DNA of 7,072 bases from SIG578 sp045655125 (GTDB taxonomy: Bacteria > Bacillota > Clostridia > Oscillospirales > Ruminococcaceae): contig JAZOOR010000054.1 in the NCBI GenBank assembly GCA_045655125.1, positions 1 through 7,072 of the forward strand, in the 5' to 3' direction. Below the pieces are notes generated by a model. It did not search any database. It was not told the DNA's origin and was given only the letters and a program-made list of their open reading frames with translations. The translations under genes and the position numbers were made by a program. This document shows positions 1 through 5,996 of the stretch, one piece after another. Every line of letters begins with the position of its first letter. Position 1 is the stretch's first letter.

Positions 1-424
1 ATAAGGATTCTAAAACTCCGCCGCCGAAAATCAAACAGAAGCCAACAGAAATCATAAAAAAACCACAGAGCTTAACGGGAAAAGAATAAGCTTTTTTGTT
101 TTCTATGCTTTCGAGCTCTTCAATAATGGTATTATAGTCTAAATTCTGACTGCATATCCTGCGGCAAAGCGAGTTTAATCTGTCGAGCTTGTATAGGTCA
201 GTGCCACGGGCAGGGGAGCGTCGGATTTCTGAAAGTACTGTTTCTTCACCTGTTTTAATTGAGAGCATAACAGCCGAGTTAATAACGAAAACATTAACAT
301 CAATGGCTCCCAGAGCCTTTAAAACTCGCGTGAGCGAGTCTTCAATTCGGTAAATTTCAGCTCCGCATTTTTGCATGCTGTGACCCAATCGAGATGCTAT
401 GTCAAGTATCTGCTGATTGTTCAA
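1..424 (-). CDS. Threonine/serine exporter family protein (ThrE/YjjP N-terminal domain), partial
   Basis: The reverse strand encodes 141 codons without a stop, starting at TTG (424-422) and running off the left edge. The start is chosen because GGAGG (436-432) sits 7 bases upstream; a nearby ATG at 435 reads only five codons before a stop. Residues 7-90 match the ThrE/YjjP (DUF1212) pattern: an amphipathic helix, the stretch GAEIYRIEDS at 21-30, a beta-rich segment around VFVINSAVML (45-54), and a basic helix ending in LNSLCRR. The first membrane segment begins near residue 116 (FPVKLCGFFMISVGFCLIFGGG). Proteins of this family are inner-membrane exporters of threonine and serine; in Firmicutes the job is often split between a ~250-aa and a ~150-aa protein, and this would be the larger partner. 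It lies 14 bases after the 488-aa gene and is probably cotranscribed with it. The family call is fairly sure; the substrate is family knowledge only. Confidence 0.82.
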   Translation of the reverse strand, partial: MNNQQILDIASRLGHSMQKCGAEIYRIEDSLTRVLKALGAIDVNVFVINSAVMLSIKTGEETVLSEIRRSPARGTDLYKLDRLNSLCRRICSQNLDYNTIIEELESIENKKAYSFPVKLCGFFMISVGFCLIFGGGVLESL

Positions 425-438
425 AATAAATCCTCCAT

Positions 439-1905
439 TTAGATCTGAATGGCTTGAATTGGCTTGTGGGTGAAATCAATATCGCGCGCTATTATTTCGC
501 CGTTTTTAGCAATATTGATTTTAGTTTTGCCATATCCTTGAAGCGTAATAACATTACCTGTTATAAGCAGTACTTCAACTGCCTCATCCTCTGACCAAGC
601 AGCAAGACTGTCTTTAGCAACAATTTTCATCATGCTTCCAAAAGGTACGTCGATTTTATATTTTTGTTTTCCAAGCCTTAAATCTGCATGATGCATTATG
701 CTATTGTCATTGTGCCAGTCAACCGCAAGAACATAAATATGGCGCGCCCCGTCTTTTTGGTCATAAACAGTAAAGGCAATATCCTTACCGCAAGAGAGGA
801 AAATTCTTTCCTCGGAATTTAAGTTATCCGAAACCTCTGAAATTATTGCCTCATAAATGAACCTTACTCCGTTATGCGCGGGATATTGCATTGCGTTTAT
901 AAAGAACACCTGTCCAAGTCCAATCCGTTTTATGAAAGCGAGAGGATAACCTGAATCGGTGGTGGCAATAACATCATCACACTTCACATTGGGGCAAACG
1001 GTAATAGAATTACCGCAGTAGGTGTCGGAAATAAACTCGTTTGCATCAGCGCACAGGTAATCAACAAGCTTGTGACTTATAATTGATAGCTTGCCACTTT
1101 CTATATCTTTTCTGTTTGTAGCAATGGAAAGATGCGGCCAGCCTGCTATAAGCGTTCCGCCCGTCTGAACAAAGGCAAGTAGATTTTCAAGGTCACGTTC
1201 TTCAGGCTTGTTGTAGCCTGTAAAGGAAATTGCCTTGTAATTCTCGAAAGCACATTTCTTGAATGTTGTGAGAATAGGAGTGCCCTTGGGGGTAGGGGAT
1301 AAAAAATAAACTTCCTCTTTCGATGGATAAAAAATGTTTAATATATCCCATTCTGTGTTATCATGCAAATAGGTTTTGTCTGAAATCAAAGCAAACGAAG
1401 AATAAAAGCTTCCCGTTCTTGTGTGTGAAAGCACATAACGATAAAAATCAAGGCATAAAGGTTCAATTTTAGAGCCAATTTCGGAAAAACCATGCATGTA
1501 CTTGAGATAAGAAAGAATTTTATTGTTGAGATATTCATCTGAATTACAGCAAGACTCATGGGTTTCTAAACCATTTTTTAAAATATCAATATGGTCATCA
1601 GTGGGCTTCTCGACCGAGCGCAAAATGCTGCAAACAACGCTATAATCGGCGGTTTTGAGTGTAAAGGTAAAATCATTTACAATCATATCGCATATCAAAT
1701 TGAGCTCATATACTCCTACAGTATCAAAATTTACGCTTTCACCGTCACAAAGCTTTATTATATCAGATTTTATTTTAATACAGGTCGGCTTGATTATTTC
1801 AAGTTTTAAAGAAAACGGTCTGCCTGCGCAAATTATTTCGGGACATTCTAAAACATTGAAATCGGTATTAGTATCGTTTTGTTTTGAGTTATTATTATCT
1901 TTCAT
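439..1905 (-). CDS. Uncharacterised 488-aa protein with amidotransferase-like middle and beta-sandwich-like C-terminus
   Basis: I do not recognise a named family. The ATG at 1905 has an AAAAAAGG ribosome binding site nine bases upstream. No signal peptide or membrane span is visible; the first 15 residues are polar and Asn/Lys/Asp-rich. Residues 18-95 look like a beta-rich, Ig-like module (CPEIICAGRPFSLKLEI). Residues 165-355 resemble the class I amidotransferase-like (beta-galactosidase trimerisation-like) Rossmann fold: SFALISD at 169-175, a short GTPILTT strand-turn, YKAISFTGY at 223-231, then FVQTGGTLIAGWP at 245-257 and GLGQVFFINAMQYP at 329-342. I see no Cys nucleophile elbow, so catalysis as an amidotransferase is unlikely. 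Residues 370-488 form another beta-rich module like the C-terminal sandwich of glycoside hydrolases. An inactive or divergent glycan-handling protein is possible, but that is inference. It precedes the ThrE-like gene by 14 bases. Confidence 0.85.
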   Translation of the reverse strand: MKDNNNSKQNDTNTDFNVLECPEIICAGRPFSLKLEIIKPTCIKIKSDIIKLCDGESVNFDTVGVYELNLICDMIVNDFTFTLKTADYSVVCSILRSVEKPTDDHIDILKNGLETHESCCNSDEYLNNKILSYLKYMHGFSEIGSKIEPLCLDFYRYVLSHTRTGSFYSSFALISDKTYLHDNTEWDILNIFYPSKEEVYFLSPTPKGTPILTTFKKCAFENYKAISFTGYNKPEERDLENLLAFVQTGGTLIAGWPHLSIATNRKDIESGKLSIISHKLVDYLCADANEFISDTYCGNSITVCPNVKCDDVIATTDSGYPLAFIKRIGLGQVFFINAMQYPAHNGVRFIYEAIISEVSDNLNSEERIFLSCGKDIAFTVYDQKDGARHIYVLAVDWHNDNSIMHHADLRLGKQKYKIDVPFGSMMKIVAKDSLAAWSEDEAVEVLLITGNVITLQGYGKTKINIAKNGEIIARDIDFTHKPIQAIQI

Positions 1906-1936
1906 AGCATTAAACCTTTTTTGTTAATAGATAACA

Positions 1937-1966
1937 ACACGGCGAAATTTTAAAATTTCGCCGTGT
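1937..1966 (-). terminator. Perfect 30-base palindrome, probable terminator or attenuator
   Basis: Bases 1937-1951 are the exact reverse complement of 1952-1966: a GC-rich outer stem (ACACGGCG / CGCCGTGT) and an AT inner part (AAATTTT / AAAATTT). It begins 14 bases after the stop codon of the small gene, where a terminator is expected. The base run after it on the minus strand (TGTTATCTATT) is only moderately U-rich, so termination may be partial, letting some transcription continue into the 488-aa gene. A protein-binding palindrome is an alternative. No separate strong promoter is apparent in the 30 bases between it and the 488-aa gene. Confidence 0.65.
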
Positions 1967-1980
1967 GTATGTTTGTAAAC

Positions 1981-2265
1981 TTATTCGAGTGCGGTATCGA
2001 GCCAGACCGCTGCAATATCAATGGCATTGTAAAGACCGCGTGTATCGGTCTTTTTAATAACAAGCTCGGTGGGAGCAGCGTTGGGGTCGGTATTCAAAAG
2101 CTGAACAATAATTTTGCCTGCAAAATCCTCATCCCCGTGTGCGACTGTATCAACAATCTGCATCATAACAACATAATCGTCATAAAGATTCCCGTAATAA
2201 AGGGTTTTGCCGCTTCGAACTAAGGGGCGGCCTTTGTATTCTAAAAATTTCTGGGCTTCTGCCAC
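1981..2265 (-). CDS. Small conserved-looking protein of unknown function (94 aa)
   Basis: This frame encodes a soluble acidic protein with the stretch FLEYKGRPLVRSGKTLYYG near the N-terminus, followed by YVVMMQIVDT and a hydrophobic strand KIIVQLLNTD; the C-terminus is IAAVWLDTALE. No signal peptide, membrane span or metal motif is visible. The pattern resembles small hypothetical proteins common in gut Clostridia, but I cannot name a family. The frame is open up to a TTG at 2274 (97 aa), but the AAAGGA Shine-Dalgarno motif at 2280-2275 would abut that TTG. The GTG at 2265 sits nine bases from it and is preferred. A promoter lies directly upstream and a hairpin directly downstream, so it can be its own transcript. 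Its function is unknown; the frame itself is well supported by these signals. Confidence 0.72.
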   Translation of the reverse strand: MAEAQKFLEYKGRPLVRSGKTLYYGNLYDDYVVMMQIVDTVAHGDEDFAGKIIVQLLNTDPNAAPTELVIKKTDTRGLYNAIDIAAVWLDTALE

Positions 2266-2274
2266 AGCTATCAA

Positions 2275-2280
2275 TCCTTT
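2275..2280 (-). promoter_or_regulatory. Ribosome binding site that decides the start of the small gene
   Basis: AAAGGA on the minus strand. It touches the TTG at 2274, leaving no spacer, but lies nine bases from the GTG at 2265, which is normal spacing. This favours a GTG start and a 94-aa protein. Confidence 0.6.
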
Positions 2281-2297
2281 CTTCTAAATTACACCTA

Positions 2298-2326
2298 ATC
2301 ATAACACAAAAATATAGATATGTAAA
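2298..2326 (-). promoter_or_regulatory. Sigma-A-type promoter for the small leftward gene
   Basis: On the minus strand, -35 TTTACA (2326-2321) and -10 TATGAT (2303-2298) are separated by exactly 17 bases. A TG one base upstream of the -10 makes it an extended -10. Each hexamer matches consensus at five of six positions. Predicted transcription starts near 2291, giving a leader of about 25 bases before the GTG start. Confidence 0.75.
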
Positions 2327-2349
2327 GCAAAATTTTAACAAAAGATGTG

Positions 2350-2378
2350 TTGACTATATAACAAAAAGAAAATATAAT
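2350..2378 (+). promoter_or_regulatory. Strong sigma-A-type promoter for the nucleotidyltransferase gene
   Basis: -35 TTGACT (2350-2355) and a consensus -10 TATAAT (2373-2378) are separated by 17 bases. Predicted transcription starts near 2385, giving a short leader of about 27 bases. The leader contains the GGGAGG ribosome binding site at 2397-2402, nine bases before the ATG at 2412. The leader has no room for a riboswitch, so expression is probably constitutive or controlled at the promoter. Confidence 0.85.
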
Positions 2379-2411
2379 GTGAGTATTGAATGTATTGGGA
2401 GGAAATAAACA

Positions 2412-3347
2412 ATGCAGAACAAAAAAACGGCGCTTGTTATAATGGCGGCAGGTATGGGAAGCCGCTTTGGAGGCTTAAAACAGCTTACCCCCGTAGGCCC
2501 CTGTGGAGAACTGATTATTGATTACTCCGTTTTCGATGCAAAGAGAGCGGGTTTTGATAAGGTTTACTTTATTATAAAAGAGCAAATAGAAAAAGAATTT
2601 AAAGAAATGATAGGAAAGCGCATTTCCAAATACATTGAAACTGAATATATTATGCAGGAGCTTTACAAGCTTCCTAGTGGCTTTACCGCACCTGAGGGAA
2701 GAGAAAAACCCTTTGGAACAGGCCACGCAGTATGGTGCGGCAAAGATATAATTAAAGAGGATTTTGTTGTTATTAATGCCGATGATTATTACGGCCCCGA
2801 ATGCTTTAAACTGCTTCACGATTTTCTTATAAAACGCGATGACAGCAACGAAAAACTACATATGGCAATGGCAGGGTTTGTGCTTAAAAACACAGTTTCC
2901 AAAAACGGATACACCTCACGCGGAATTTGCTGCGTTGATGAGAATAATATGCTCACAAGCGTTACCGAACGCACCCATATCGAGTGCAGAGGAGAGAATA
3001 TTGAGTATACAGAGGACGATTGCAAGAGCTGGACTCGCCTCGACCCTGACTGTCTTGTTTCAATGAACTGCTGGGCATTTCCTCAGAAAATTTTAGATAA
3101 GTTTGAGCAGCAGCTTATAGAATTCCTAAACGGACTTAAAAATGAGGGTGTAAACCCCTTAAAAGCAGAGTTTTACCTGCCGTCTGTTGCAAGCCGCCTT
3201 ATTGAAACCGGAAAGGCTGATATCGCAGTTTTAAAAACAAATGACCAGTGGTACGGTATGACCTATAAAGAGGATATCGTTGATGTTAAAAGCGCACTTG
3301 TAGACAAGATGAATAAGGGTGAATATCCTAAAAAATTGTGGGATTAA
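2412..3347 (+). CDS. NTP-transferase-family nucleotidyltransferase (sugar- or alcohol-phosphate), 311 aa
   Basis: The N-terminus carries the nucleotidyltransferase signature AAGMGSRFGGLKQL (12-25), with the Gly-rich loop, Arg and Lys that bind the NTP phosphates. GTGHAVW (102-108) matches the nucleobase-binding loop, and NADD (122-125) supplies the metal-binding Asp. These are the marks of enzymes that join NTP and a phosphorylated sugar or alcohol to make an activated NDP compound plus pyrophosphate in the cytoplasm. The C-terminal part (about 240-311) lacks the hexapeptide repeats of GlmU-type bifunctional enzymes, and the length fits a single catalytic domain with a short extension. It has its own promoter and terminator, so it is transcribed alone, yet it lies next to the glycerol-phosphate polymer operon. 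Supplying a precursor for that polymer is inference; nucleotide and substrate cannot be read from the sequence. Start: GGGAGG nine bases before ATG. Confidence 0.88.
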   Translation: MQNKKTALVIMAAGMGSRFGGLKQLTPVGPCGELIIDYSVFDAKRAGFDKVYFIIKEQIEKEFKEMIGKRISKYIETEYIMQELYKLPSGFTAPEGREKPFGTGHAVWCGKDIIKEDFVVINADDYYGPECFKLLHDFLIKRDDSNEKLHMAMAGFVLKNTVSKNGYTSRGICCVDENNMLTSVTERTHIECRGENIEYTEDDCKSWTRLDPDCLVSMNCWAFPQKILDKFEQQLIEFLNGLKNEGVNPLKAEFYLPSVASRLIETGKADIAVLKTNDQWYGMTYKEDIVDVKSALVDKMNKGEYPKKLWD

Positions 3348-3353
3348 TTTTAT

Positions 3354-3388
3354 TGCCGTAAAAGCAAAAATGCTTTTGCGGCATTTTT
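3354..3388 (+). terminator. Rho-independent terminator of the nucleotidyltransferase gene
   Basis: A 13-base-pair stem (3354-3366 with 3371-3383, one G-U wobble) closes on an AAAA loop and is followed directly by five T residues (3384-3388). It begins six bases after the stop codon. This ends the upstream unit and implies that the rightward operon needs its own promoter. Confidence 0.92.
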
Positions 3389-3514
3389 ACTTAAAAATAT
3401 ATGATTCTGCAGGAAATTTTGTCAGATTTTTTCCTTTTGCAGAGGCACCTAAGTTATTTTTGCAGTAAAAGAGAAAAAATCTTGCAAAACAGCCATTTAC
3501 AGAGGTAAAAATGC
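3389..3514 (+). other. Non-coding region with repeated TGCA-centred elements
   Basis: No gene is seen here. TGCA occurs five times in T-rich/A-rich surroundings, at 3408, 3438, 3461, 3483 and 3516 (the last inside the candidate -35). Two longer near-repeats stand out: TTTGCAGAGG (3436-3445) versus TTTACAGAGG (3496-3505), and CTTGCAAAA at 3481-3489 and 3514-3522. CATTTAC (3494-3500) is also the reverse complement of GTAAATG (3528-3534). The layout could hold upstream activator or repressor sites for the operon, but AT-rich DNA gives such patterns by chance. Confidence 0.3.
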
Positions 3515-3543
3515 TTGCAAAAATCGAGTAAATGTGGTATGGT
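3515..3543 (+). promoter_or_regulatory. Candidate promoter of the glycerol-phosphate polymer operon
   Basis: -35 TTGCAA (3515-3520) and -10 TATGGT (3538-3543) are 17 bases apart, with a TG one base upstream of the -10 (extended -10). A TATTAT at 3543-3548 is an alternative -10 with worse spacing. The position, 54 bases upstream of the first gene and after the terminator at 3354-3388, is right for an operon promoter. Confidence 0.58.
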
Positions 3544-3550
3544 ATTATAG

Positions 3551-3576
3551 ATATAGTGTTTATATAAAAACTATAT
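3551..3576 (+). promoter_or_regulatory. AT-rich inverted repeat at the predicted 5' end of the operon transcript
   Basis: ATATAGT (3551-3557) pairs with ACTATAT (3570-3576) across a 12-base spacer that contains TATATA. If transcription starts near 3550, this hairpin forms the extreme 5' end of the mRNA and ends four bases before the AGGGG ribosome binding site (3581-3585). It could protect the transcript or act as an operator. The stem is weak, so the role is uncertain. Confidence 0.35.
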
Positions 3577-3596
3577 AGATAGGGGATGAAAATTAC

Positions 3597-4421
3597 TTGG
3601 AGCAGAGAGTATTTGAGCCGTACAGCGTGCTTATGTCGGTCTATGAAAAAGAAAAACCTCTTTTTCTTCGCCAGAGCATTGAAAGTATGTTCTTACAGAC
3701 TGTAAAACCCGAGCAATTCGTCCTCGTAATAGATGGCCCTGTCCCCGACTCTCTTATGCGCGAAATAAACTTACTTGCAGAGCGCTTTGATATTACCCTA
3801 TGCCCACTTCCCCAAAATGTAGGACTTGGAAAAGCCTTGAATGAGGGGCTTTCGGTCTGCCGAAATGAGATAATTGCTCGTATGGATAGCGATGATATAG
3901 CTTTTCCCGATAGAATGGAAATGCAACTTGAACTTATGCAGCGGGAAAATGCCGATATTGTCAGCGCAGTCGTTGCCGAGTTTGAAGAAAACACCGATAA
4001 AGTAACTGCGGTAAGGCTTGTCCCCGAAACACACGATGAAATTATGCGCTATGTCCGTAAAAGAAATCCGTTTAACCACCCTGCAACAATTTATAAAAAA
4101 TCTGTGATAGAAGCAGTCGGTGGATATGGTGATTATCTTTTGTTTGAAGACTATGAACTTTTCGCCCGCGCACTTTCTAAGGGCGCAAGGGGAGCAAACG
4201 TAGCACAGCCGCTTGTTTATATGAGAGCAGGCAGTGGAATGTATGATAGACGAGGCGGAAAGGATTATGCTAAAAAAATGCTCCGCTTTTATAAAAGGCT
4301 GCGCGAGCTCGGGCTTTGCTCCTTTAAAGAAAATATAACCTGCGTGCTTCCCAGAGCAGCGGTTGCAATCGCACCCGCTCCCGTCCGCCGCTTTATTTAT
4401 AAAACATTTTTGCGCCACTGA
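3597..4421 (+). CDS. Family 2 glycosyltransferase (GT-A fold), 274 aa
   Basis: The protein opens with the GT2 first strand YSVLMSVYEKE (9-19), followed by the helix with SIESMFLQT and the strand FVLVIDGP (41-48). NVGLGKALNEGL (74-85) and ARMDSDD (94-100), whose DSDD is the metal- and nucleotide-sugar-binding DXD-type motif, follow. NPFNHPA (157-163) and FEDYELFAR (183-191), with the likely catalytic acidic residues E184 D185, complete the acceptor side. A hydrophobic and basic tail (about 247-273) suggests peripheral membrane contact. It would transfer a sugar from a nucleotide-sugar to a lipid-linked intermediate at the cytoplasmic membrane face; sugar and acceptor are unknown. The start is TTG at 3597, with AGGGG (3581-3585) 11 bases upstream; the ATG just after it is out of frame, and later in-frame ATGs would remove the first strand. 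It leads the operon, 15 bases before the next gene. Confidence 0.9.
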   Translation: MEQRVFEPYSVLMSVYEKEKPLFLRQSIESMFLQTVKPEQFVLVIDGPVPDSLMREINLLAERFDITLCPLPQNVGLGKALNEGLSVCRNEIIARMDSDDIAFPDRMEMQLELMQRENADIVSAVVAEFEENTDKVTAVRLVPETHDEIMRYVRKRNPFNHPATIYKKSVIEAVGGYGDYLLFEDYELFARALSKGARGANVAQPLVYMRAGSGMYDRRGGKDYAKKMLRFYKRLRELGLCSFKENITCVLPRAAVAIAPAPVRRFIYKTFLRH

Positions 4422-4426
4422 GGAGG
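4421..4426 (+). promoter_or_regulatory. AGGAGG ribosome binding site overlapping the upstream stop codon
   Basis: AGGAGG shares its first base with the TGA stop of the glycosyltransferase gene and lies ten bases before the TTG start at 4437. This fixes that TTG as the start and suggests the two genes are translated in close succession from one mRNA. Confidence 0.75.
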
Positions 4427-4436
4427 AAACAGAGGT

Positions 4437-5585
4437 TTGAAACCATATAAAAAAATTCTCAAATCTTGTTTTGTACCCCTGACAATTTTAAATAAACTTA
4501 TAAAAAAATCTCCAAACCGAGTTTTCTTTTATTCAAACCTCGGTTTTCGCGATAATGTCTGCGCACTATACGACTATATGATACAAAACGAATATAACCG
4601 CGATTTCAAAATTATAGTTGCAACCGATGAGTATAGATTTTTTAAAAATAACGCACCTCAAAATGTAAAATTTGTGGGACTAAAAAGCGGAATTTTTTCG
4701 TTTTTAAGGTCGAAATACTGCTTTTACAGCTTTGGAAAATACCCAATAAAGCCGTCAAAAAATCAGTGCGTTGTAAACCTGTGGCACGGAATGCCCCTTA
4801 AAGCTATCGGAAGGCTTGAAAAGGGCTGCGAGAGTGAGGATCAGAATTTCTTTACATATGTGATTGCAACCTCGCCTTTTTTTAAAGATATTATGTTAAA
4901 GGCATTCGGAGCGGGAGAAAATCAGGCAATCATCACCCCTCAGCCAAGATGTGAAGTTTTTCTAAAAGACACAAAGACTCCCGAAATTTTTAAAGGCTTT
5001 AATAAGGTGATTTTGTGGCTGCCTACATTTATGAGTTCAAAGCGCCTTAATAAAATCGACGGAAGCTATGAGGAAATAAATCCGTTTGACGAAAGCTTTT
5101 TAAATAAGCTTTGCCCCATTCTTGAAAAAGAGAATATACTGCTTTTTATAAAACCTCATCCGATGGACGAAACTCCTTTGCCGCAAAAGAGCTTTAAAAA
5201 CATATGGTTTGCAGATGAAAGCGAACTTAACTTAAATGGCATTAACCTTTACGAGCTACTAAAACATTCAGATGCGCTGATAACTGATTTTTCAAGCATT
5301 TATTTTGACTATCTGCTTCTTGATAAGCCCATTGCCTTTGCGGGACCCGATGAGGTAAGTTACGGGGAGAGCAGAGGCTATGCCTTTGACGATATAGAAA
5401 GTCTGATGCCGGGAGAAAAGATAAAAACGGCTGAGGATTTTTCGGATTTCCTAAGCAGAGTTTCAAAAGGGGAAGACCCTCTTTGTGAAAAACGCAGACA
5501 ATGCAATGAAATTTGCAATATGTATAAAAATATTTCAGGATGTAAGCTCATCCTTGAAAAAATAGGACTTAAATCGGAGGAATAA
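4437..5585 (+). CDS. TagB-like CDP-glycerol:poly/primer glycerophosphotransferase, 382 aa
   Basis: The family marks are clear: NLWHGMPLKAIG (114-125) with the first conserved His at 117, IKPHP (238-242) with the second His at 241, and ALITDFSSIYFD (280-291), the nucleotide-binding end of the GT-B C-terminal domain. Such enzymes move glycerol phosphate from CDP-glycerol onto a lipid-linked acceptor at the inner membrane face. The length is about that of Bacillus TagB (priming enzyme) and well short of TagF, which favours a primase-like or single-addition role, though this is inference. The N-terminus is basic and hydrophobic (MKPYKKILKSCFVPLTILNK), consistent with membrane attachment without a true signal peptide. 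It starts with TTG at 4437 behind AGGAGG. TagD follows after only three bases, so substrate supplier and user are made together. Confidence 0.92.
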   Translation: MKPYKKILKSCFVPLTILNKLIKKSPNRVFFYSNLGFRDNVCALYDYMIQNEYNRDFKIIVATDEYRFFKNNAPQNVKFVGLKSGIFSFLRSKYCFYSFGKYPIKPSKNQCVVNLWHGMPLKAIGRLEKGCESEDQNFFTYVIATSPFFKDIMLKAFGAGENQAIITPQPRCEVFLKDTKTPEIFKGFNKVILWLPTFMSSKRLNKIDGSYEEINPFDESFLNKLCPILEKENILLFIKPHPMDETPLPQKSFKNIWFADESELNLNGINLYELLKHSDALITDFSSIYFDYLLLDKPIAFAGPDEVSYGESRGYAFDDIESLMPGEKIKTAEDFSDFLSRVSKGEDPLCEKRRQCNEICNMYKNISGCKLILEKIGLKSEE

Positions 5586-5588
5586 AAA

Positions 5589-5978
5589 ATGAAAAAAGTA
5601 ATTACTTACGGAACATTTGACCTGCTGCACTATGGACACATCAATCTCTTAAAGCGCGCAAAGGAATACGGTGACTATCTTATTGTCGCACTTTCAACTG
5701 ACGAATTTAACTGGAACTGCAAGCAGAAAAAGTGCTACTTTACATATGAGGAGCGCAAAAAAATGCTTGAAGCCATCCGTTATGTTGACCTTGTTATCCC
5801 CGAGGAAAACTGGGATCAGAAGAAAACCGATGTTAAAGAATTTCGTGTTGACACCTTTGTTATGGGTGACGACTGGGAAGGAAAATTTGATTTTCTCAAG
5901 GATAGCTGCGAGGTAGTTTACCTTTCCAGAACCCCAGAGATATCAACAACACAGATTAAGCAGGATTTAAAAGATTAA
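5589..5978 (+). CDS. tagD: Glycerol-3-phosphate cytidylyltransferase TagD, 129 aa
   Basis: This enzyme converts CTP and sn-glycerol 3-phosphate to CDP-glycerol and pyrophosphate in the cytoplasm. The sequence shows YGTFDLLHYGH (7-17) with the HXGH catalytic motif at 14-17, the conserved R64 in AIRYVD, the strand TFVMGDDWEGKFDFL (89-103) typical of TagD, and RTPEISTT (114-121), the RXXXISTT signature. The length of 129 aa equals that of Bacillus subtilis TagD, and I recall long identical stretches between the two. The ATG at 5589 has GGAGG (5577-5581) seven bases upstream, inside the end of the previous gene. It sits between two CDP-glycerol-using transferases, which makes the pathway assignment firm. 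In capsule loci the same enzyme is often named Gct. Confidence 0.97.
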   Translation: MKKVITYGTFDLLHYGHINLLKRAKEYGDYLIVALSTDEFNWNCKQKKCYFTYEERKKMLEAIRYVDLVIPEENWDQKKTDVKEFRVDTFVMGDDWEGKFDFLKDSCEVVYLSRTPEISTTQIKQDLKD

Positions 5979-5996
5979 GTAGGAGCTAAAATTTCT

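Noticed and set aside
1591..1927. Plus-strand open frames opposite the start of the 488-aa gene
   Set aside because: They have no ribosome binding site or recognisable domain and oppose a frame with a good start and ribosome binding site.
1..2274. A mobile element or phage origin for the leftward genes
   Set aside because: No transposase, integrase, terminal repeats or attachment-like direct repeats were seen, and the gene types are ordinary chromosomal ones.
2475..3066. Shorter open frames on both strands within the nucleotidyltransferase gene
   Set aside because: The nucleotidyltransferase frame carries all conserved motifs along its length, so these are shadows.
3404..3543. CRISPR-like or riboswitch-like array in the intergenic repeats
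   Set aside because: Repeat units are at most about ten bases, irregularly spaced and imperfect, and most lie upstream of the candidate promoter, so they would not be in the transcript.
3586..3588. ATG as the start of the glycosyltransferase gene
   Set aside because: It is out of frame with the GT2 protein and directly abuts the AGGGG ribosome binding site; TTG at 3597 is in frame.
3798..4418. A 206-codon open frame antisense to the family 2 glycosyltransferase
   Set aside because: It lies fully inside a gene with clear GT2 motifs, its Cys/His/Phe-rich protein resembles no family, and it is the usual antisense shadow of a coding frame.
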